From Patagioenas fasciata (Eukaryota > Chordata > Aves > Columbiformes > Columbidae): 64,000 nt of DNA. The position numbers were made by a program, and so were the translations under genes. Below are positions 1 to 9,230 of the stretch, in pieces (within the stretch, counting starts at the first letter, position 1; every line of letters starts with the position of its first letter). Location of the stretch: assembly GCF_037038585.1 (NCBI RefSeq), contig NC_092525.1:32856867-32920866 (forward strand). The letters are read 5' to 3'. Under the pieces are notes generated by a model. It did not search any database, was not told where the DNA came from, and saw nothing but the letters and a program-made list of their open reading frames with translations.

Positions 1-3000
1 AGATGTTAGGAAGCCCTTTCCTTGGAGGACTGCAGGAAAAGTGCAGTTCCCCAGGGATGCATGAGAGTTGGTGGTGGAGAGGGCCCCGCAGGGTCCCACC
101 AGCCCCAGTGTCAGCCCCTGCAGCGCTGCCATGCAGCAGCCCTGGAGCAGGAGGGAGCATCAGCCTCCCCGTGCTGGCAAGGCTCTGCCCACCAGCCGGG
201 GGAGGGAGAATCCTTTCACAGGGTAAGCTGCAGCCCCAAGATTAAGCTCTGTCCCCCAACAGCACCCAGGGTGTCCCCACAGAGTGCAGCCGAGCACACA
301 GCCAGGGCAGGGGGATAGCCTGGGTACAGCTGTGCTGGCTGGGATAAGCACTAACCTTTCTGCAGGGATGAGCTGATCGCAGATGTGTGCGCAGAAGTAG
401 GAGCAGGAGCACAGCACCAGCAATTGTGCAGGCACCCTGAGGCCCTGTCTGAGAGACAGGGTGGACAGAAGGAAAAACAGGGAAGAAAAAAGTGCTAGGG
501 TGCTTCGAGGGTTTGAGCTTGGCTCCAGGCAGGAGCAGCTCTAAGTTGCACTCCAGATTTTAGACCATCTTTCTAAAACTTCTGAAATCTCAGTCTGGGG
601 GTGGAGGCTCTACACCCTCTCAAGACTGTTTATTGCTTTATTTTTTTTCCTTAGTCTGCATTTCCTCCTATTATCATGATCCTCATCTTTCAGACATATT
701 GCTTGGCAACAGGTCGCATTCAACAGCGTGCCCTTTATTTTGTAGCTAAGGACACAATCTCATGTGGCATCTTCTATACATGATGCCTCAGAAGGAGCAA
801 TGTAAATCTGGCTGCCTCGGCAGAGGGAGCCTCTGCAGGGTGCTGGCGGCGGCTGTGGTACCCAACCGTTGCCCACCCCAGCTCTGCTGTGCTGCTGGAG
901 CTGCCCCCTCTGGGATCAGCCAGCCCGCCCCAGGCCAGCAACATTGGCTACACAGACACTGCAGGATGGTGTTAGGAAAAAGGTCTTAAGATCTACTTTT
1001 ACAAACCACCTGAAGCAGCAAAACTACCCAGAACTGGTTAGCAGAACAGCAACATGTTCATGCATTTATTCCTAATGGTCTACACAACCCAATCCCAATT
1101 CAAGATTTTGTTGTTTATGGGCACATGGTGTTCATTTTATGGGAACAGACCTGCTCTGTGCTGGAAGACTTCCTGCAAGCAACTGTGGTGGTAATTTAGA
1201 AGATGGCATTCTTCCCAAACAGTCATTATTAAACCAATAACCCTACATTACCTCCAGCATCAAGGGGACAACGTGCTGTTGGAGGCAAGACAGAACAAAG
1301 GTCCTGGCTGTAGTAATTGCAAAAGGGCTTCGGGGCTGTTCTCTTCAGGGAAGGGACAGAGATGCAGCCTGGCCAAACTCCAATGCATGTGGTTTTAAAG
1401 ATCCTCACTTGAGCTGTATTGTGTTGATGGGCAGCGTTAAAGAGCTCCCACTTCTGCACCCATGCCTGGCTGAGTTACAGGCACTATTTTCAGCATCTCC
1501 CTGCCAAAACCAACATCTCTCATGACTTTTATCGTGGAATGGGTGTGTGTTTGTAATCAGCTTGGAAAAATCTGTTTCTGAGCTTAATTCTAAAGCCTCA
1601 TCTTTGCTACAGGAACAACTGTACTCAGTCACACAGCTTTCCCTCCCCTCGGCAACATGGGGAATGATTTGCTGTCCTGGGAAACTGGTCACAGCATAAG
1701 CCCGCAGCGTTTTGCAACATCAATGTTTGATGCCTTTGGTTTAAGTGCTGAACACACTGTACAAGCACAAGTGGACAGCGTGAACTGAGAACTCAGCTGT
1801 AGTGCTAAAAGTGCCAATTATTCAGGGAGCCCTGTAAGCTAATCAGTAGTTCATGCAACAATTCTGTCAATTCATAGTGGGAGGCAAGGGGTTAATGCCA
1901 AGGTTAAACACACTAGAGAGTCTGTCTCAATTCTTTCAGCTGTAGTAATCTCAAAGATCAGTTTGCGTGTTCCTACAGCAATCGTGCTTGAGAAACATTT
2001 TATTTAAATGCCTTCACAAAATGTCTTTCTGAACAAGCAGACCACCCAGGCTTTGCTCAGCTTTACAAGGGCAAGGATGTCAACCACCAGCCCAAGATGA
2101 GGCAGATCAGCCATCAAGGCATTGCACCATGGTTGCAGATGGCCTTGCTGACATTGGAGAATGCAACCAAACTGATGCTAGCTGTCCCTCAGGGCTATTT
2201 TCAAGGGAATCCCAAACTTAAGTCATCTCAAGCTGCTTCGGATGCAATGCATCCCCACAGAAGCCTGTCTCTGTCTGTACATCTGCAAGCAAATATAGAA
2301 CACATTTCTAATCATTTGGTTTGGTGTAAATGGACCATCAGCAGCTGCGGTCTGCCTGTCTGTGTTTCTTCAAGGTGGAAAACGATTAAGGGAGCAGCTT
2401 GCCTAGGGAGGCTGGAATCTCCATCACTGTCTAACCCATTCCTACACCTTGCCAAACATCAGTCAGGAACAAGTTAGGGAACCTTATTTCTGCATGAGGC
2501 AGGGTAGCAGGCTTAAAAACATCTTGAGATACCTTCGAGTCCTGTCTATGACAGTTTGCTGTCTAAATAAAATTGTTCTGGGGTCACACATTAAAAACGC
2601 ATTGATAGGGCTCTGCCAAGGAGCCAATGAGGAGACTGCCTCTGTCTCCTGAATCTTCCTAAATGACCTCATTTCTACAGGATTTGTGTTCTTCACAATC
2701 ATTCACGTATTTTACCTTCATTAAAGAATCCTCAATTTATCAACAGGAAATGTAAATTTTTGTTAATCTCCTCTTCCCCAGTTGAAGAGAAGGTTGTGCC
2801 AAAACCAATAGTAGGTCTCAAGTCATGAGTCTGGCGCTCTTCTGGGTTCTGCCTGCCTCCTTGCTTTGGAGCAAAGAGCAGCCCTGTGCTCCGTGTTAGG
2901 AGCCAATTGTTGCACAGGCAATAATCCCACCACAGTGGGGACAGCGGCCCAGAGAAGCTGCCACTGTGCCCTGTGGCTCTGCCGTTGGCACTGGATGCCT

Positions 3001-3329
3001 CAGCAAATTCAAGGCTTTGGTTCTCATCTTTAGCACCCTCATCGGTTCACATCCCACAGACCCAAGAGAAGCCTCCACTTTTCTGTTCACAAGCTGCAGA
3101 AGAGCTACATTCGGGACTATCAGGTTCCTGCACAGCTCCCTATCTTGAGAACCAAGAAGTCTGAAAGCAAAAATCTGCTCCTGCGAGAAATCAGGATGAT
3201 GATCAACACCACAGCTGTAGCAACACCTTATTTGTTTGATCTGACTTCAAGGAATCACAGTCTAGCCCATTGCCTTCACATAACCACACACCACTAATTT
3301 TTGTGCACATCCATAGAAACAGTATACAG
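1..3329. other. Sequence downstream of LRRC8D, no gene seen
   Basis: The stretch is mixed in composition, moderately GC-rich in the first 450 bases and AT-rich later. All open frames are shorter than about 130 codons and show no recognisable domain. By conserved vertebrate gene order ZNF326 would lie further left, but none of its zinc-finger or promoter sequence is visible here. Confidence 0.5.
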
Positions 3330-3350
3330 AACAGCTATTTCTGTAAGATT

Positions 3351-3356
3351 TTTATT
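3351..3356 (-). terminator. LRRC8D: Candidate poly(A) signal AATAAA (distal)
   Basis: The minus strand reads AATAAA here. The next 40-70 bases downstream on that strand are GT-rich (the plus strand shows CACACCAC near 3285-3295), which resembles a GU-rich cleavage element. Use of this site would give a 3' UTR of about 3.3 kb. Confidence 0.4.
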
Positions 3357-3761
3357 AAAAATATAGGACACAAAATGTATCCACCATAACCAGACAGAAT
3401 TTACAGTGTCTGGGCTTCCCCCTTTGCTAGCAGAGAGGGCAGCTCAGGACTGCAAAGCCATTTATTTAGCAGAAGAGAGCCTTTCCCAAGTGTCAGCATC
3501 CTCCCTTACGGCTGCTCAGGACAGCCACAGCTCTGGTGGCATCACAGGAAAGCATCTTCCAAAAGGACAATTTATTGGAAAACTAAAGGGTCTTCACAGA
3601 CATGTGCTACAGTGGCAGGCACAAACAGAATGGGCAATTTCCTACTTCCTCTCATTTGAATGAACACAGTAATTTTTCTTTGGGGCTATACATATATTCT
3701 GCAAAACTCCATTTCATTAGCCAAATAAAACCAGTGGTAGGTAATTTAGATTATGTAAACT

Positions 3762-3850
3762 GAAAACAAACAACAAAAACACCACCCCCAAACAAAAAAA
3801 ACCCACCACACACAAAACCAAAACCAACACAGAAACACACAACCAAAATA
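3762..3850. repeat. A/C-rich low-complexity tract
   Basis: About 90 bases consist almost only of A and C on the plus strand, with repeated AACA, ACCA and CACA words. On the LRRC8D strand this reads as a G/T-rich run, which produces a spurious Gly/Val/Phe-rich open frame. It lies in the possible extended 3' UTR. Confidence 0.75.
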
Positions 3851-5494
3851 AAGCTATCATGGAGTCCTGTGTTCTCGTTAGAAGACATACCTACAGGATT
3901 TACTGGGACCAGCAACTTACACCTCTTCCTTCTTAGAGTATAGGCACCACAGGACAAGTTCAGCATAAGGTACGTGAAATCAGATTTTACTACGCAAACA
4001 CACTTTTTTCCCCCATTAAAAAAAAATAGATTAGAGGAAGATATAAACATCTTATTTATTAAATCAAATAGAAATGCAAAATATATTTCACATGCCTTAC
4101 ATGGAAAAGAGATGAACTTTCAAGACTTTAAAGCAAGACTCTGTCAGTTGACACGCAGGAAATAGGAACATTATACAGAGTCATGAAGAGGAGGGACTGG
4201 GGGGAGGTGACATGGGGATGATGAGCAGTTCCTCCCCACTTGGAGAAAGCTCTCCTGAAATCAAGAGTGGAGTCTATGCTGAGCAAGTATTACAAGCCTG
4301 AAATTAACTTTAACAATACCTATTTCAGAGGAAGTTGTCTAAAGAAGTACAATTGGCTAACAACTAGTCAAAACAGTGGTCTAATTTATGTATACCACAC
4401 TCATATGAAGTGCACATGGGTTTATTTTTCTGAACATCAATAGGGACAGTAGGAGAATCGGGAGCACTAAAAAAAGCTTTTAAAAGCTGGATCTATCCAT
4501 GGCCGCATTCTGTACAACTCCACTACTAAAATAAGAAAAAAAAAAAACTAATTTTCTAAATCTTTTATTCACTTTTTCATTCTCCAACTCTTCCTCCTCC
4601 TACACACAATTTCTTGGAAGCTGAAGTGACACTCAAGAGCAAATATGAAGCATACGCCAATAGTATTTTCCACTGTTTTGCTGAAGAGTCAATAGTCCAG
4701 CAATTTTAAAGTGACCTATGTGCTAAAAATAAACACACGAAAGAGTTCCTTAAAAAAAAATAATCCACCGCAATCTTAACTTCTATTTAAAAAGATACTC
4801 TGAGGATTAGTACTAAACTTCCCAATGGAGGACAGGTCGTCAGTAACTGCAAGTATTCTGCCAAACCTGTGACTTGGTGTTGCAGAACGGTCAACACCCC
4901 AAGTCTACTACCTGCTACCAAGTGGAAAACAGACTGTATCCTCAAAAGAAGCGGGAAAACCACAATTCATAAACTGGTCTTCTGACATACATAAACATAC
5001 GGTGCAGGTATGTATTCAGAGACTGCTACCTACAGCTGAGAACAGTCCTCCCAGCACGACTAACAGTAAATGATTAACAATAAAATGTGCAAGATTTGTA
5101 AGAGCAGTATTTGAAATGTTCCCGACTGCTCAATGCCCCCAGGCCCAAACTATCCCCTCATTAATAGTGGTGTAAGCGAGGGCAGCTCTGGTGAAGTTAC
5201 AGTAGAAATCGCTGTGCATGAGGATTTCTGTGTGAGAAGAACAGTCCCTTGAACTACAGACTAGTTCAGTCCTGACCACACTACAATAGGGAATTGTGTT
5301 TAAACCATGAGTAATCGTGTAATCATCTCCCAGCATAGTACTTCTTTTCTGCACACATGGAATGTAAATGGCCAAGATTTACAACTGATGATTTTGCAGA
5401 TTTAATGGATTATATTTCTTTAATGGTTCTGGCAATGCAAACTTGGTTAAAAAACATCACTGAAAAAAAACCAACCAAAAAAAATCCCACGCTC

Positions 5495-6630
5495 ACTGCT
5501 GTCTGCTTTTTCCTTTATTTGATGACTTATCTGGCACACAGTTAGGGTTTTCTAACAGTGCAGAAGTGTTCAAAAACATCCAGTTACTTGGGTTGGGGTG
5601 AGGGAGAAGGGTGGTCCTATGGTTAAAGTCCAGGTGTAGAAGACACACCACAACAGGTAATAAAGCTAAACCACATTTGGGTAAATCGTAACTCTTAAGT
5701 CTCTGTCATCAGTCTAGAAAACTGAGCAGACACCCCAGTTCCTAAGTAAGGGCTGTGAAACAAAACAATCACCAACTCATAAAACGCCTTGAGTTTCCCA
5801 GATGAAAACACCAAAGAGGAACAAAACATGAGCAGTAAAGTCACTTGGTGTTTAATGGCTTTCGAAGTCACCTTGCAAAACAGTTCAAATATCAAAACTA
5901 TCCCCAACTAGAAAGCCAAGTGGCAGTATTCTCCCTTTCACCACCCACTGCTGCGTGGGACAGAGGAGTGTTGCAGAAGCTGGGGGAATGGGACCAGTCT
6001 TTGCTGGTGAGGAGGAGCAGCACACTGGACCACAGAAGAAACCTCACCCAACAGCATGGGGCCTTGAGGATGAAGAATGAAGGCAAACACACTTGGCCGG
6101 ATGGAAACCACATACCGTGATGCAGGAAAATGGTGGTTCTGGTGCAGTTCAAAGCACAGCCAAACTGGTTTCATTCGCTGAGGATGGCTGAACACTAACA
6201 CCACACCAACATGTGTGTTAGAACCATACCACATACAAACAGTCATCCTTGGTTTTTCTCCCCCTATAATGCACTAAAGTAAATCCAGACCTTAAAGAAT
6301 AACTTGCATAGTAAGAAAAGGTCATCAATTTAATCATTTACTTTAAGCAGGCAAGCAAATTTGTAAACATTCAAAAGCGGCAGCATCCAAGTTACAAACA
6401 ATTTAAGGAAAAAAGAATTGAGATTATTAAGGTTTTTTTATCGTTTCAAATTTTGGAAATAATCTTTTAAAACACTGCAAACATTGAACACTCGGTTACA
6501 CCTCTTCTAATCCTGCTAACAGTCCTGCTTTCCAAGGAATTCTGCTTTCTGAAAACACATGGTTTCACAGTTGCCATACTTTTGAGCATTTGCCGTTCGG
6601 AAGTCAGCTACCGGAGCATTTCACCTCAGC
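5495..6630 (-). other. LRRC8D: LRRC8D 3' UTR (proximal form)
   Basis: The sequence after the TAG stop is AT-rich and lacks a convincing gene on either strand, as expected for a 3' UTR. On the minus strand an AATAAA lies at 5519-5514, followed by a T/GT-rich stretch (plus-strand A/CA-rich 5463-5490) that resembles a downstream cleavage element. This predicts cleavage near 5495 and a 3' UTR of about 1.1 kb. A weaker ATTAAA at 6334-6329 could give a much shorter form. The exact end is inferred and not proven. Confidence 0.5.
5514..5519 (-). terminator. LRRC8D: Candidate poly(A) signal AATAAA (proximal)
   Basis: The plus strand reads TTTATT here, which is AATAAA on the LRRC8D strand, about 1.1 kb past the stop codon. 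The bases just downstream on the minus strand are T- and GT-rich, which supports real cleavage. Other AATAAA hexamers occur further on, at 4060-4055 and 3476-3471, with weaker or no GU-rich context. Confidence 0.45.
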
Positions 6631-9201
6631 CTAAATCCCGTTAGCAAAGGGAATGCTGGTGTCTTGATTCAACACCTCTTTAACTTCCGAGGGCAAAGCA
6701 TCAAAGAGGTGATCTTCCACCACGAGCCCGCTTTTCCTGAGAAGCTGGCACTGCCCCAGCGTGGCTGGCAGACGGTCCAAGCAGTTTCCCTTCAGTTCCA
6801 GATGAGTCAGCTGCACCAGTTGACTAACTTTATCTGGGATTGAGGTAATGCAATTTTGTCCCAGACTCAAAGTCCTCAATTTAACACATTTAAACAACTG
6901 GTTTGGCAAAACATCGACTTTGTTTCCCGTGATGTGAAAATGCTGCAGATTTTGAAGCAAACCTATTTCCACTGGAATCAATGCGATGGAGTTGTAGCTT
7001 ACGTCTAAACACCTAAGTTTCTGTAAACTGAACACTGCGGCTGGTAAGGATTCGAGTTTGTTATTGGAAAGATAAAGAGACTCCAAATTCTTTATGTGGG
7101 TAATGGAGGAAGGAATGTTGACTATTTTATTGTGCCACAGCTTTAAACAAGTCAATCTTTTTAAGTGCTGGAAACTGATGATTTCTTCAATTGTGCGTAT
7201 GCTATTTGACTTTAAATCCAGTTCCTGTAAGTTAGAGAGGCTGAAGATGGCGTGGGGAATTCTCTCCAGTTCACAGTTCTGCAGTTCCAACTCCGCAACA
7301 TTAGTCATTTTCTTAAGGCTATTGAGTACCACAAGCTTAGTGCCGTCATTATGAATGACTAGTTTTGTCAGATGTGGTGCCACATCTGTGATATTGGGGG
7401 GAATTTTGGTCAAATTGCTCTTCACGTGGAGAATTTTAAGGTGTCTCAATTCTCTGAGAGATTCAAGCCCTATCATTTTATTGTTTTCAGAGTTCAAGTT
7501 GCCTATCAAGTACAATTCACGGAGGTTTTTGAGCAAATAAACCCACGCAGGAATTTCTGCAACATCTGTGAATTTCACATGAAGGCATCTCAAGTGGTCC
7601 CGGAGGAAGCTGAAGGCGGTCTGCTCAACCTTCGCAGGGCAGTGGTACAGATGAAGCTCCTGAAGATTGGTCATCTGGGAAATTTTCGCTGGGATTTTTG
7701 CTTCAGGAATTAGCTCCAGTTTCAACACATCCAGATCCGTCAGATCAAACACTGCATCGGGGACCCCCGACAGCATGAAGAGATGCAACTCTTGCTTGTC
7801 CTGGGCATTGCGGGAAACATGTTGCCGCAGCTTTTCAAAAGTCCATTCATGGTTTAAACTGATTTCCCGTAGTTTGTTCTCACTTACCTCTGACAAAAAG
7901 ACACCAAATCGCTTAGAATACAGCTGGTCGTACTGATCTACCATATGCAAGAGAAAAGCAAAATCATTTTTGACATCGGGTATATCACTGAAGCTACTCT
8001 CTTCTCTGACCTTTTCAAAGGAATACTCTTTCAAAGGTATTCGGAACAGCCAGAAAAGCGTGTAGAGACAGATAAAACCATAGACACAGATGAGGGAAAT
8101 ATAGCTGATAAGCAGCTTCTTCAACATGTAAGCCATGTTGTGTGTACATTCAAACTGTGTGTAGCCAATCAGGTGTTCCACTTTCGGGTTGCAGATGTGT
8201 TCGAAACTAATGGTGTTGACAAAGTTCGCAGTATAGCAGAGAATAAATATGAACTTGACGGTCTTGATGACAGTCTGGCCAACATAGAGCTTGTAAATCA
8301 GATCACTGTCCTCCACGTGAGCCCGGAACTTACGGACTTTCTCAAACAGCGCTTTGGCTTGTTCACCATCTTTCTTATCTAAAATAGTGACGCTGGGAAC
8401 CTCAATCATCGGTTTGTCAGCTGAAAATTTGAAGCCAGACTTTGTTATCATGGGAGTGCTGGCACTCGGGCTTCCTTCGTCACTGCTAGTGGAAACATAC
8501 TTGGGCAGGGACTGGGCGCCAGTTAACCGCTGTTTGTTCTCCTCAGAGTCCTCACATGCCGTTTCAGACAATGCTTTTGTAGTCCAAGGGGACTCAAAGC
8601 ACTTCCCTAATATAGACACAAAATGCTCAATTTTTGAGCAAGTCTTGGGATACTTGAACCAAAAATTGCTACTGACTATTAAAATGATAGTATGGATGAG
8701 AACAAGATAGGGAAAATACTTTGAATACCAAGGAAGAGCCAAATGATAGCACATCTGGTTAATAAACACGTATTGCTGAAAATCCAAATTTGTTTTACGG
8801 CCCAAAGAATCTTTCTGCTCCTTCTTCAGCTCCTGGCCTGATTCAGTGGGTTGGTACTGAGAAGAGGTAGCTCCGCTCAGAGGTACGTCAGGTGTGACAG
8901 TAGGGGCACTTCCGAAGGAAACCGTTCTCATTGACGTTTCTTCTCCTTGACCAGTGGTTGTTTCAACAGTGGTGAAGTCAGCCTTCCCTGATGTGCCGGG
9001 TTGTGCTTTTGAATTTACAGTAGACTGCAAAACTGGTAAGCAGACCACCTGGTCTTTGGTCAGCTGCATGGTTCCAGCAAAAATAGCAACCATTAGCATG
9101 ACAACGGCTAGATAATCCATAAATACATCCCACCATGGTTTCAAGATCCGATAAGTTGGCTGGATGTCATTAAGCGATGCAACTTCTGCAAGGGTAAACA
9201 T
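6631..9201 (-). CDS. LRRC8D: LRRC8D, volume-regulated anion channel subunit, complete single-exon CDS
   Basis: This gene encodes a 856-residue LRRC8 family protein, matching LRRC8D (about 858 residues in human) from MFTLAEVASL to IPFANGI. LRRC8D joins the obligatory LRRC8A subunit in hexameric VRAC channels at the plasma membrane. LRRC8D-containing channels are known for passing larger organic solutes such as taurine and platinum drugs. Visible parts, in order: N-terminal pore segment with the family motif RILKPWWDVF; TM1 about 27-46; a variable Ser/Thr-rich first extracellular loop about 55-135; the pore-constriction position LDF (F141, aligned with R103 of LRRC8A and F143 of human LRRC8D); TM2 about 165-182; a long intracellular loop; TM3 about 312-330; TM4 about 363-386; and a linker leading to leucine-rich repeats from about 470 to near the C-terminus. 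Cysteines C54, C151, C337 and C352 lie in the extracellular loops. The start is fixed by homology and by the splice acceptor just upstream. There is no frameshift or internal stop. The length difference from human falls in the variable loop. Confidence 0.98.
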   Translation of the reverse strand: MFTLAEVASLNDIQPTYRILKPWWDVFMDYLAVVMLMVAIFAGTMQLTKDQVVCLPVLQSTVNSKAQPGTSGKADFTTVETTTGQGEETSMRTVSFGSAPTVTPDVPLSGATSSQYQPTESGQELKKEQKDSLGRKTNLDFQQYVFINQMCYHLALPWYSKYFPYLVLIHTIILIVSSNFWFKYPKTCSKIEHFVSILGKCFESPWTTKALSETACEDSEENKQRLTGAQSLPKYVSTSSDEGSPSASTPMITKSGFKFSADKPMIEVPSVTILDKKDGEQAKALFEKVRKFRAHVEDSDLIYKLYVGQTVIKTVKFIFILCYTANFVNTISFEHICNPKVEHLIGYTQFECTHNMAYMLKKLLISYISLICVYGFICLYTLFWLFRIPLKEYSFEKVREESSFSDIPDVKNDFAFLLHMVDQYDQLYSKRFGVFLSEVSENKLREISLNHEWTFEKLRQHVSRNAQDKQELHLFMLSGVPDAVFDLTDLDVLKLELIPEAKIPAKISQMTNLQELHLYHCPAKVEQTAFSFLRDHLRCLHVKFTDVAEIPAWVYLLKNLRELYLIGNLNSENNKMIGLESLRELRHLKILHVKSNLTKIPPNITDVAPHLTKLVIHNDGTKLVVLNSLKKMTNVAELELQNCELERIPHAIFSLSNLQELDLKSNSIRTIEEIISFQHLKRLTCLKLWHNKIVNIPSSITHIKNLESLYLSNNKLESLPAAVFSLQKLRCLDVSYNSIALIPVEIGLLQNLQHFHITGNKVDVLPNQLFKCVKLRTLSLGQNCITSIPDKVSQLVQLTHLELKGNCLDRLPATLGQCQLLRKSGLVVEDHLFDALPSEVKEVLNQDTSIPFANGI

Positions 9202-9230
9202 TCCTACAAGAGAACAAAGACAGAATCAGT
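9202..9230 (-). other. LRRC8D: Splice acceptor of the LRRC8D coding exon
   Basis: Reading the minus strand, a pyrimidine-rich run (ctgtctttgttctcttgtag) ends in AG at 9205-9204, and the exon then starts with GA immediately before the ATG at 9201. The whole coding sequence therefore sits in one exon with only two bases of 5' UTR in it, and all other 5' UTR must come from exons at higher coordinates. A non-coding 5' region and a single coding exon is the usual LRRC8D layout. The site is seen directly; its use is inferred. Confidence 0.85.

Larger units (their letters stand above)
3330..5494 (-). other. LRRC8D: Possible extended LRRC8D 3' UTR
   Basis: If the proximal signal is skipped, the transcript could run on to an AATAAA at 3356-3351. 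The region is AT-rich with A- and CA-rich low-complexity runs and has no gene-like open frame. Whether it is transcribed cannot be judged from the sequence. Confidence 0.3.

Noticed and set aside
7945-8382. Plus-strand frames of 86-145 codons antisense to LRRC8D
   Set aside because: They are shadows of the conserved coding exon; the minus-strand protein fully explains the sequence.
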